From positions 1 to 10,443 of the forward strand of contig JAABRC010000031.1 of NCBI GenBank assembly GCA_011391115.1: a stretch of 10,443 nucleotides of DNA. Reading direction: 5' to 3'. This document shows positions 1 through 6,782 of this stretch, one piece after another. Made by a program: the position numbers and the translations under genes. Source of the stretch: Candidatus Egaibacter danicus. GTDB lineage: Bacteria > Pseudomonadota > Gammaproteobacteria > Burkholderiales > Burkholderiaceae. A model generated the notes under the pieces. That model worked only from the letters and a program-made list of their open reading frames with translations, ran no database searches and was not told the origin of the DNA. Position 1 is the stretch's first letter. The number at the start of each line of letters is the position of its first letter.

Positions 1-2010
1 TGGGTCGTTGGCTTGACCGTGGCATTGCTCGCTCTGGGTTTGGTGATCCGCAACGAAAGGATCTACCAGATGGACCGGGGCGCCAAGCGCTCCGCCCAGC
101 AATGGGCAAAAATTGTTGAGCAGACGGTTCCGGATTTCGACGTTGTGTTAACCACCGGGGTGCTTTCAGCCGAGGCACGCAACCATCTGCTGCGCCTGCG
201 CAATGCCGGCGATGTATTTCGCTTCAAGCTGTTTGATCGAAACGGAACAGTGATTTTGATTTCTGATGATCTGGAAAACCCCATCCTGCCAAAGTACGAC
301 AGCAGCAAAGATGGAATAGGTGATGATCATGCCGGCGGGATCAGGACACCTATTCGCGACCAGGTTCTGGCCGGCACACCCTATACCCAGCTGCATCAGG
401 GGGACCGGCCGGATCGTCCTTCGGTCTACAGCGAAGCCTATGTGCCCATAACCCATGCGGGGCAGGTAATCGGTGCAGTAGAAGTCTATGTCAATCAAAC
501 GGAGATTACCGCCACTACCCGACGCAGCCTCACCATCATCGTTGGTGCCGTCACGGCGGTGTTGCTGCTGATTGGCACCATTACTGCCTATTTGTTCTGG
601 CAGCGGTTGCGTCAGCAACGTCGCTCCGACGATCGGGTGCGGTACATGGCAAAACACGATGTTTTAAGTGGGGCCATGAACCGTACCAGCTTCGGTGAAG
701 CACTCAGTCAGGCAGCACTGCGCACGGAAAAAAAAGGCGGGCCGGCTTTTTCACTGCTATGCATCGATCTGGATAAATTCAAGGAAGTCAACGATTCACT
801 GGGTCACGCCGCGGGCGACCAGGTCCTGCGCATCGCTACCCAGCGGCTCAAGGCCTGTCTGCGTGAAGGCGACCAGGTGGCGCGGCTGGGTGGTGACGAG
901 TTTGCGATCCTGCTGATGGGTCTGTCCACTACAGCCAGTGTGACGCCCCTGGCTCAGCGAATCGTGCAGACGCTGGCGGCGCCGTTCGAACTGTCTGACC
1001 AGCGTGTGTACTGCGGTGGCAGCGTGGGCATAGCCATTTACGGCGTGGACGGTACCGAAGCAGAAGACCTGATGATCAAGGCTGATCTCGCGCTCTATCG
1101 CGCCAAAGCCGACGGGCGTGGCACATTCAGCTTTTACGACATCGCGATGGACAGGCAAATGAAGTCCCGGCGTGAACTCACACGTGACCTGCGCGATGCG
1201 ATTCTGACCGGGCAAATGTCCGTGCACTACCAGCCCCTGCATGGCAGCGATGGCAAGGCACTGATGGGCTATGAGGCATTGCTTCGGTGGCAGCATCCTG
1301 ATCGCGGCAACGTGACACCCGCCCAATTCATTCCCCTGGCGGAAGAAACCGGCTTGATTGATGACATCGGTCTGTGGGTACTGCGGCGTGCCTGCACTGA
1401 TGCCGCCAGTTGGCCGCCCCCTTTGACGGTGGCGGTCAACCTTTCCGCAGCCCAGTTCACCCGTGGGAATCTGGTCGAACAGGTATCGCAGGCGCTCGCT
1501 GACAGTGGTCTGCCCGCCGGGCGACTGGAGCTGGAAATCACCGAATCCCTGCTCATGAACAACTCCGAGCAGGTCATGAAAACCCTGCAGAGTCTCGCGG
1601 CGATGGGGGTTTCCATTGCCATGGACGACTTTGGAACCGGGTATTCAAGCCTGGCCTACCTTTGGCGATTTCCGTTCAACAAGGTCAAGATTGATCGGGC
1701 CTTTACCCACAGCCTGGTTGACGATCCCAAGGTCGGCAAGATCGTGCATTCCATTGTGACATTGGCACATTCGCTGGATATCCGCGTCAACGCAGAGGGC
1801 GTCGAAACCCCAAGCCAGATGGCCGCCCTGCAGGAGCATGGTTGTGATGAGTTGCAGGGCTTTCTGCTGGGCCGCCCTGGTCCCCTCAAGGGGCTTACCC
1901 ATGCTGGATTCATCGAAGGCCAGACACATGCCACACGGCGGGGCGAGGCTCGGGAATCCCTGTTTGCCTCGTTGCCCATGGATCTCCCGCCAACCCCTCC
2001 CAATCGTTGA
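1..2010 (+). CDS. Membrane-anchored Cache-like sensor with GGDEF and EAL domains (5' partial)
   Basis: A c-di-GMP synthesis/degradation protein whose 5' end lies outside the window: the frame is open from base 1 and opens inside a hydrophobic helix. Numbering from the first in-window codon gives 669 residues. Residues 1-14 are the end of the first membrane helix. Residues about 24-175 form a periplasmic Cache-like sensor ending in a GQVIGAVEVYV strand. A second membrane helix spans about 176-200. The GGDEF domain (about 210-375) has an intact GGDEF motif at 297-301 and an inhibitory I-site RxxD (R288, D291) at the normal five-residue spacing. The EAL domain (about 395-645) keeps the EAL motif at 425-427, NLS, EITES, DDFGTGYSS from 542, KIDRAF, AEGVET and the LQG glutamine. 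Both activities are therefore possible. The tail is Pro-rich. The gene precedes cheW by 29 bases, so a shared transcript is likely. The ligand is unknown. Confidence 0.95.
   Translation, partial: WVVGLTVALLALGLVIRNERIYQMDRGAKRSAQQWAKIVEQTVPDFDVVLTTGVLSAEARNHLLRLRNAGDVFRFKLFDRNGTVILISDDLENPILPKYDSSKDGIGDDHAGGIRTPIRDQVLAGTPYTQLHQGDRPDRPSVYSEAYVPITHAGQVIGAVEVYVNQTEITATTRRSLTIIVGAVTAVLLLIGTITAYLFWQRLRQQRRSDDRVRYMAKHDVLSGAMNRTSFGEALSQAALRTEKKGGPAFSLLCIDLDKFKEVNDSLGHAAGDQVLRIATQRLKACLREGDQVARLGGDEFAILLMGLSTTASVTPLAQRIVQTLAAPFELSDQRVYCGGSVGIAIYGVDGTEAEDLMIKADLALYRAKADGRGTFSFYDIAMDRQMKSRRELTRDLRDAILTGQMSVHYQPLHGSDGKALMGYEALLRWQHPDRGNVTPAQFIPLAEETGLIDDIGLWVLRRACTDAASWPPPLTVAVNLSAAQFTRGNLVEQVSQALADSGLPAGRLELEITESLLMNNSEQVMKTLQSLAAMGVSIAMDDFGTGYSSLAYLWRFPFNKVKIDRAFTHSLVDDPKVGKIVHSIVTLAHSLDIRVNAEGVETPSQMAALQEHGCDELQGFLLGRPGPLKGLTHAGFIEGQTHATRRGEARESLFASLPMDLPPTPPNR
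728..735 (+). other. A8 homopolymer forming an in-frame A AAA AAA slippery heptamer
   Basis: Eight consecutive A residues occur inside the upstream GGDEF-EAL gene. Codons read GAA AAA AAA GGC, so bases 729-735 form the A AAA AAA heptamer in the zero frame, a known type of bacterial -1 slippage site. It is followed by a GC-rich stretch containing GCCGGC. A -1 shift would reach TAA at 774-776 after 13 out-of-frame codons, giving sensor plus membrane helices without the enzymatic domains. The run is visible in the sequence; any slippage or phase variation is inference. Confidence 0.35.
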
Positions 2011-2017
2011 AACGATT
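2002..2017. repeat. Inverted repeat AATCGTT-GA-AACGATT across the stop codon
   Basis: Two perfect 7-base arms (2002-2008 and 2011-2017) flank GA. The repeat covers the TGA stop (2008-2010) of the GGDEF-EAL gene and ends 22 bases before cheW. As RNA it can only make a short AU-rich hairpin with a closed-up loop, and no T tract follows, so it is not a convincing terminator. It has the shape of a dimeric-protein binding site or a weak mRNA processing structure. Confidence 0.4.
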
Positions 2018-2027
2018 TGCCAGAACC

Positions 2028-2032
2028 AGGAG
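2028..2032 (+). promoter_or_regulatory. Ribosome binding site AGGAG for cheW
   Basis: AGGAG lies seven bases before the ATG at 2040 and ten before the second ATG at 2043. The spacing favours the first ATG, although either would work. Confidence 0.7.
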
Positions 2033-2039
2033 TCAATAA

Positions 2040-2588
2040 ATGATGCAAACCAATCCTGATGCCAACCCTTCAAGCGCTTCGCCGCGCCAGGCTCCAGGCA
2101 CCGGCGCGGGCCTGAGCAGCGCCGTCACCACCATCCGGGAGTTCCTGACCTTCAAGCTCGGAGCCGAAGAGTACGGCATGGACATCCTGCGGGTGCAGGA
2201 GATCCGCTCCTATGAGGAGCCCACCCGCATGGCCAATGCGGCCCCCTTCATCAAGGGGGTGATCAATCTGCGCGGCGTGATTGTGCCCATCGTGGACATG
2301 CGCATGCGCTTTAACCTCTCCGGGGTCACCTACAACAGCTTCACGGTGGTGATCGTGATCAACGTGGCCAACCGCATTCTGGGCATGGTGGTGGATGGGG
2401 TGTCGGATGTGATCTCGCTCAAACCGGATCAACTGCGACCCACACCTGACTTCACGAGTGCTATTGGCGAAGACCACGTGCTGGCCATTGGCTCGGTGGA
2501 GGACCGCATGCTGATCCTGCTCGATATCGAGAAGCTGATGAGTTCAGCGGATATGGGGCTGGTTGAGCAGACCGGAAAGCAGCACTGA
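2040..2588 (+). CDS. cheW: Chemotaxis adaptor protein CheW
   Basis: CheW is the cytoplasmic scaffold that couples the CheA kinase to methyl-accepting chemoreceptors in the polar array. The 182-residue product has the single CheW (SH3-like double barrel) domain from about residue 32 to 172. Recognisable segments are REFLTFKLGAEEYGMDIL, VQEIRSYEEPTR, the diagnostic INLRGVIVPIVDMR around 75-88, VVDGVSDV and RMLILLDIEKL. The first 30 residues are a flexible Pro/Ser/Gly-rich extension not needed by the fold. AGGAG seven bases upstream supports the ATG at 2040. It follows a GGDEF-EAL gene by 29 bases and may be co-transcribed with it. No cheA, cheY or receptor gene is in the window, so this may be a dispersed cheW copy. 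No key residue appears lost. Confidence 0.95.
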   Translation: MMQTNPDANPSSASPRQAPGTGAGLSSAVTTIREFLTFKLGAEEYGMDILRVQEIRSYEEPTRMANAAPFIKGVINLRGVIVPIVDMRMRFNLSGVTYNSFTVVIVINVANRILGMVVDGVSDVISLKPDQLRPTPDFTSAIGEDHVLAIGSVEDRMLILLDIEKLMSSADMGLVEQTGKQH

Positions 2589-2616
2589 CGCGTCATGCCG
2601 ACGCCCGATCTTCCGG
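2572..2616 (+). other. Nested inverted repeats at the 3' end of cheW
   Basis: An outer pair CCGGAA (2572-2577) / TTCCGG (2611-2616) encloses an inner pair GCGTC (2590-2594) / GACGC (2600-2604) with a five-base loop. The inner part overlaps a perfect 10-base palindrome TGACGCGTCA (2586-2595) that includes the cheW stop codon. There is no T run after it, so an intrinsic terminator is not well supported. It may be a transcript-end structure or a protein site. Confidence 0.3.
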
Positions 2617-2622
2617 CCAGCC

Positions 2623-2628
2623 TAAAAT
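2623..2628 (+). promoter_or_regulatory. Possible -10 element TAAAAT for the chalcone-isomerase-like gene
   Basis: TAAAAT matches TATAAT at five of six positions and stands out in the 70-base gap. It would place a transcription start near 2635, giving a leader of about 24 bases. No good -35 box is seen 16-18 bases upstream, so the assignment is tentative. GGAG at 2649-2652 is the ribosome binding site that selects GTG 2659. Confidence 0.35.
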
Positions 2629-2658
2629 AGAACGACCATTCTTTTATTGGAGTTGCCA

Positions 2659-3246
2659 GTGAGATATCTGATTCGTTCCATTTGTTCGGCCAGCGTCCTG
2701 TTACTGGCGTTCACTGCCAACGCGGCCCCTGTCGAGCTGTCGGGTGTCAAACTGGAAGATGCGGTGGACACGCAGGGTACGCGGCTGCAACTCAACGGAG
2801 CCGGCATTCGTTACAAGGCCTTTTTCAAGGTCTATACCGCTGGACTGTATCTGGGTAAAAAGGCCGGGACACTGGAAGAAGTCATTGCAGCGCCTGGCCC
2901 CAAGCGGATGTCCATCACGATGTTGCGTGACATTGATTCGGCCGAATTGGGAAAACTGTTTACCCGGGGTGTGGAAGACAACCTGGACCGGGCCGAATTC
3001 TCCAGAATTGTGCCCAGCCTGGTGCGCATGGGTGAAATGTTTGCGTCTCACAAAAAACTGGTCGCTGGCGACTCCTTCGTGGTTGACTGGATACCGGGCA
3101 CCGGCACAGTGATCACCGTGAAGGGCGTCACCCAGGGTGAAGCTTTCAAAGAGCCGAAATTTTTTGGCGCCCTGATGAGCATCTGGTTGGGCAAGTCCCC
3201 AGCCGATTTCAAACTGAAGGAAGCCCTGCTGGGTCAGAAGTCCTGA
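2659..3246 (+). CDS. Exported chalcone isomerase-like domain protein
   Basis: This is a 195-residue secreted protein. Residues 1-22 form a signal peptide (MRYLIRS basic start, SVLLLAFTA core, cleavage after ANA), so it should act in the periplasm. The mature part resembles the bacterial chalcone-isomerase-like family (Chalcone_3 type): GAGIRYKAFFKVYTAGLYL near the N-terminus, then MSITMLRDIDSAELGKLF, and a C-terminal FGALMSIWLGKSP segment typical of the family. Members share the chalcone isomerase fold but have no proven flavonoid chemistry in bacteria, so the function is unknown. GTG 2659 is chosen because GGAG lies six bases before it and it gives a clean signal peptide; a TTG at 2647 would overlap that ribosome site. 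The last 13 bases overlap the convergent gph gene. Confidence 0.85.
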   Translation: MRYLIRSICSASVLLLAFTANAAPVELSGVKLEDAVDTQGTRLQLNGAGIRYKAFFKVYTAGLYLGKKAGTLEEVIAAPGPKRMSITMLRDIDSAELGKLFTRGVEDNLDRAEFSRIVPSLVRMGEMFASHKKLVAGDSFVVDWIPGTGTVITVKGVTQGEAFKEPKFFGALMSIWLGKSPADFKLKEALLGQKS

Positions 3247-3941
3247 ACGCGGAGATCCGCCAGGCTGTCCAAAAATCCGTCGGCATCAACCGCGCGAACC
3301 GGCTGGCCATGGTTGTAGCCGTAGGTCACCAGCAGCACCGGACACCCCGCAGCACGTGCGGCCAGTGCATCGTTGCTGGAATCGCCAATGACCAGCGTCC
3401 TGTCAGGTGAAGTACCCAGCGCCTCGCAGGTCTTCAACAGCGGCATGGGGTCGGGCTTTTTGCGTTCAAACGAATCACCACCAAACGTCACGTCGAAAAA
3501 GTCATCCAGTTGTTTGGTTTTCAGCAGGTCATGTGCAAAGGCCGAAGGTTTATTGGTCAGGCACCCCAGCCGCCAGCCGCGGGCCTGCAACCACTGAAGC
3601 CCCGCCACCACACCCGGGTAAACCGTGGCGTGGGTGCCGTTGATGGCACGGTAATGTTGTTGATAGCTCGCCAGGGCCCGATCAAATTTTGCTACTGTAT
3701 TTATAGCCGACTGCGCACTATCGACAACGATCAGCAGCTGCTTTATCAGGTTTTCCGAGCCTTTCCCGATCAGAGGTTCAATATTGGCCTCACTCGCGCG
3801 GAAGACGGTTTGGTCAATACCCAGATCGTCCAGCATATGGTTGATGGCCACCACGAAATCACCCAGGGTATTGACCATGGTGCCATCCAGATCAACGATG
3901 GCGGCTTGCACCTGCCCCAGAAGGCGATTCGCCCCGGTCAC
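3234..3941 (-). CDS. gph: Phosphoglycolate phosphatase (HAD superfamily)
   Basis: Gph hydrolyses 2-phosphoglycolate, formed by DNA repair or RuBisCO oxygenation, to glycolate in the cytoplasm. The 235-residue product has all HAD motifs: DLDGT with nucleophile D17 and D19, the LTNKPS threonine at T129, lysines in ERKKPDP around 161-162, and GDSSNDA with D187 and D191. The alpha-helical cap lies between about 25 and 110. GTG 3941 is chosen because GTGA overlaps the TGA stop of the upstream GGDEF-EAL gene, suggesting translational coupling; GTG 3911 (starting MQAAIVDLDG) is an alternative that trims ten residues. It is the third gene of rpe / GGDEF-EAL / gph. The cap contains an AT-rich patch (3683-3722) unlike its surroundings. 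The motif reads DGTMVNT where DGTLVDT/S is more common. Confidence 0.93.
   Translation of the reverse strand: MTGANRLLGQVQAAIVDLDGTMVNTLGDFVVAINHMLDDLGIDQTVFRASEANIEPLIGKGSENLIKQLLIVVDSAQSAINTVAKFDRALASYQQHYRAINGTHATVYPGVVAGLQWLQARGWRLGCLTNKPSAFAHDLLKTKQLDDFFDVTFGGDSFERKKPDPMPLLKTCEALGTSPDRTLVIGDSSNDALAARAAGCPVLLVTYGYNHGQPVRAVDADGFLDSLADLRVQDF
3683..3722. repeat. AT-rich, repeat-like patch inside gph with imperfect inverted repeat
   Basis: Within the gph cap region the sequence becomes clearly AT-rich and contains GCTAC (3691-3695) and ATAGC (3703-3707) as an imperfect inverted repeat around TGTATTT, followed by GCGC. On the gph strand it uses codons such as ATA, ACA, GTA and GCA, which are unusual beside the GC-ending codons around it. 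From memory it resembles short AT-rich GCTAT...ATAGC repeats scattered in Comamonadaceae genomes. Whether it is such an insertion, kept in frame, needs a genome-wide search. Confidence 0.35.
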
Positions 3942-6748
3942 GCCATTTCCCGCAAGGACTCGATCCAGCTCACCAGTGCGTCGCGTGAGAGCGGCTTGCT
4001 GTACAGATAGCCCTGGCCTTTGGTGCATCCCAGCAGTTTCATCATGGCGGCCTGCCCGTCCGTTTCAATACCTTCCGCTACGGTACTCATGCCCAATGTC
4101 CGGGCAACCAGCAGTGTGGCCTCAATCAGGACGCGATGGTAGTCGCTGTCCTGGGCCACGCTTACAAACGCCCGGTCTATCTTGACGGTATCGATGGGCA
4201 GATCGGCCAGGCACGACAGCGAGGAATACCCGGTACCGAAATCGTCCAGCGCCAGCGTCACACCCAGTTCCTTGATTTCGCGCAGTCTGGCCTGCACGGT
4301 CAGGTCCTGCGCGGCCAGGCTTTCGGTAATTTCCAGTTGAAGCTGCGAAGCCGTCATGCCGTTGGCACGCAGGGTATCCAGAATATTCGCCGCCAGGTCC
4401 GGCTCGCGCAACTGGGCGCGCGACAGGTTGACGGACACCGATTCAGGCGCGTCGGAGCCCAGCGTGCCCTGTAACCAGGCAAATTCGGCACAGGCAGTTT
4501 GCAGCACAAACGCCCCCACCTTCACAATCATGCCACTGGCTTCAGCCACCGGAATGAACTCCGCTGGCGAAACCATGCCGCGTGTGGGATGCTTCCAGCG
4601 AACCAGCGCTTCCATACCCGAGAAGGCACCCGTCGTGAGATCAACCAGGGGCTGGTACACGACGGACAGCTCATTGCGCTGGAGTGCCTCCCGCAAGTCA
4701 TTCTCCAGTGACACGTCGTCACGTACCCTTCGGTGCATGGACGGCTCGAACATCACGTAGCGTCCGCGACCGGTACGCTTGGCCTCATACATGGCGATGT
4801 CAGCGTCACGCAGCACCGACTCCACATCGTCAACCGCGTTGGTCGCGGTGACAATGCCGATGCTCACGCTGGAGTTCACCGTGTATTTGCCAACCTGGTA
4901 AGGGGCAGCCAGTACCTCCAGCAGGCGTGCGGCAACCACCTCGGCGTCCAGATCGCCACGAATGTCATCCAGCACCACAACAAATTCATCACCCCCGATA
5001 CGCGCGGCCATCTGACCGAAGTCACTGGTCCGCACAAAAGCGTCTCCCGGCCGCAGGCTGGTCTGCAGGCGCTGGGCAATCTGGCGCAACAGCTCATCGC
5101 CAACGACATGGCCCAGCGTGTCGTTGACCTGCTTGAACCGGTCAAAGTCCATGAACAGAACCGCAAAGTGATAGCCCGGCTGGGCGACACGCCGCAACAG
5201 CGCGGAGCGAATCTGGTCCGTCACAACCACGCGATTGGGGAGCTGCGTGAGGCCATCCGTGCGGGACAGGTCGCGCAGGCGTCGCTCCAGTTCTTTCTGG
5301 CGACTGACATCCATGAAACACTCCACCACGCCTGACATCTGTCCCTGGCCGTCAACCAGCGGTTCTGTATTGACCAACGTCCAGAACTCGGAGCCGTCCG
5401 CATTCACGTAGCCAACAGACTCGCGGCGCAATCCGCGTTGGGTCTTGAGCGTGCGCGCCGCGGGCTGCTCAGCCGTGGGATAGTCAGACAGGTCATCGCG
5501 CACGATCCGCACACCGGGATTGGACGGCGAATCAGGCGTGATCATCGTCTGGAAATTGGTGAACTCATGCATCTGCCGGCGCGTCATCTTCAATGCCATG
5601 GCATTGCAGTCGACAACGATGCCCACCTTGTTGTACAAAATCACGCCAACCGGCAAGGCATCAATCAGGGCGCGCAGCTTCCTGCGTTGAGCCACCTGTT
5701 CCGTAATGTCGTTACCAACCATCAGGAAACCAGTCAGCACTTTTCCGCTGTCGAAAAGTGGCTGGCAATCCATGTCCAGCCACAACCCCTGCCCGTCACT
5801 CGACTGCGCCAGTACGTCCAGCCGCACGCCCAGACCCTGCCTGAGCTCTTCGCTCGCACGATCAATTTCTTCCATGTCGTTGCCTTCCGGCGCCAGGAAT
5901 AGTCGTGTGCTTTTGCCGACAATCTGCTCAATGGGCAAACCGGTACCTGCCAGAACAGCCTGGTTAGCCCAGACCACGTTGCTCTGGAGATCGGCCATGA
6001 CGACCCAGTTGGACGTGTGCGCCGCAACCAGTGCCAGCCGCTGCACCTCGTCGGCCTGCGCTCTCAACAGGTCATATTGGCGCCGGACAAAGCGAACCGT
6101 CGGCTCGACGACACCGCCCGCCAGCAAGACCAGCATGGCAATGATCATCGCGGTCCAGACAACGGAAAATCGTTTGGCCGACTCCCCATGATTCTGGGCA
6201 AAAACCTTCGCCTGCTCCACCATCAATTGGGATCTCAGAAAGAAAACGTCAGCCTGCTTTTGCAGGGCCTGCGAGGCCGGTGGAATCTCGGCGAACTCAT
6301 AGGTTTCCCGGGCCTTGACGAACCGGGCGACACTGGCCACAAACTCTGCACGCGATTCCTGCCAGGCTTTCGCCGCTTCGCGAAAGGGAGCCAACTCGTC
6401 TTCGACAGGCAACCCCTGATCGGACACGATGATGCCTTGTGCCGCCAGCAGGCGCTCCAGTTCCAGCGCCTGGGCCTCCAGGCCCAGCAACACCATGTCG
6501 AGTTCAATCTGGGCGGTATCGCTGGCGCTCTGGTAGGCCAGGCGGGCGATGCGCTGACTGTGAGTGCGCTGGATGCCTGCCAGGCTGATGATTTCTGCAT
6601 CCGTCGAACGCGAGACTTCGGCCTGGCGGGAAAGCCAGCTCTGTGCAACCACCGCCAGGGCAATCACCCCCAGCGACAGCAGCATTGACCAGCGCACGCG
6701 CTGCGGCGCGCCCGTGTCAATCAAAGTGGTGCCGTTGGCGGGTTGCAT
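3938..6748 (-). CDS. PilJ-like sensor, PAS-PAS, GGDEF-EAL c-di-GMP signalling protein
   Basis: This 936-residue membrane protein is built to make or break c-di-GMP. Membrane helices lie at about 19-38 and 197-215. The periplasmic region between them starts with a PilJ-type segment (SLAGIQRTHSQRIARL, 55-70). Two PAS domains follow (about 235-352 and 355-485, the first ending NDITEQ, the second FMDVSRQKE). The GGDEF domain (about 490-670) has intact GGDEF at 585-589. An RxxD (566-569) sits 15 residues before it instead of five, so the I-site is altered. The EAL domain (about 680-930) keeps E713, N774, E806, D835-D836, K856, E892/E895 and Q912. ATG 6748 is the first start after the rpe stop, 34 bases away, and no Shine-Dalgarno is evident. 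Its TGA overlaps the gph GTG. The reading frame extends upstream into rpe, but that part is antisense-like noise. The signal sensed is unknown. Confidence 0.95.
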   Translation of the reverse strand: MQPANGTTLIDTGAPQRVRWSMLLSLGVIALAVVAQSWLSRQAEVSRSTDAEIISLAGIQRTHSQRIARLAYQSASDTAQIELDMVLLGLEAQALELERLLAAQGIIVSDQGLPVEDELAPFREAAKAWQESRAEFVASVARFVKARETYEFAEIPPASQALQKQADVFFLRSQLMVEQAKVFAQNHGESAKRFSVVWTAMIIAMLVLLAGGVVEPTVRFVRRQYDLLRAQADEVQRLALVAAHTSNWVVMADLQSNVVWANQAVLAGTGLPIEQIVGKSTRLFLAPEGNDMEEIDRASEELRQGLGVRLDVLAQSSDGQGLWLDMDCQPLFDSGKVLTGFLMVGNDITEQVAQRRKLRALIDALPVGVILYNKVGIVVDCNAMALKMTRRQMHEFTNFQTMITPDSPSNPGVRIVRDDLSDYPTAEQPAARTLKTQRGLRRESVGYVNADGSEFWTLVNTEPLVDGQGQMSGVVECFMDVSRQKELERRLRDLSRTDGLTQLPNRVVVTDQIRSALLRRVAQPGYHFAVLFMDFDRFKQVNDTLGHVVGDELLRQIAQRLQTSLRPGDAFVRTSDFGQMAARIGGDEFVVVLDDIRGDLDAEVVAARLLEVLAAPYQVGKYTVNSSVSIGIVTATNAVDDVESVLRDADIAMYEAKRTGRGRYVMFEPSMHRRVRDDVSLENDLREALQRNELSVVYQPLVDLTTGAFSGMEALVRWKHPTRGMVSPAEFIPVAEASGMIVKVGAFVLQTACAEFAWLQGTLGSDAPESVSVNLSRAQLREPDLAANILDTLRANGMTASQLQLEITESLAAQDLTVQARLREIKELGVTLALDDFGTGYSSLSCLADLPIDTVKIDRAFVSVAQDSDYHRVLIEATLLVARTLGMSTVAEGIETDGQAAMMKLLGCTKGQGYLYSKPLSRDALVSWIESLREMA

Positions 6749-6782
6749 GTTCAGGCAGTACGGATCCAGATAGGAGGAAGGG
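6749..6782 (-). other. Leader between rpe and the GGDEF-EAL gene with an anti-Shine-Dalgarno-like tract
   Basis: The 34-base leader on the transcribed strand has no purine-rich ribosome site before ATG 6748. Instead it contains CCCTTCCTCCT (complement of 6772-6782), which resembles the CCUCC end of 16S rRNA. This implies weak or coupled initiation of the GGDEF-EAL gene, or pairing with a purine-rich tract elsewhere in the mRNA. The sequence is clear; the effect is inference. Confidence 0.35.

Noticed and set aside
796..1326. 176-codon minus-strand open frame under the first GGDEF-EAL gene
   Set aside because: It lies entirely antisense to conserved GGDEF/EAL coding sequence and has no domain features.
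3249..3260. GCGG-AGAT-CCGC hairpin near the convergent gene ends as a terminator
   Set aside because: The stem has only four pairs, no T run follows on either strand, and it lies inside gph coding sequence.
6017..6688. Long plus-strand open frame (223 codons) antisense to the minus-strand GGDEF-EAL gene
   Set aside because: The opposite strand has a complete, strongly motif-supported protein. The antisense product is rich in His, Gln and Arg with no recognisable domain, as expected of a GC-rich shadow frame.
6772..6778. AGGAGGA on the plus strand as a ribosome binding site for a plus-strand gene
   Set aside because: No plus-strand coding region with protein-like features starts within a proper distance; rpe occupies the opposite strand there.
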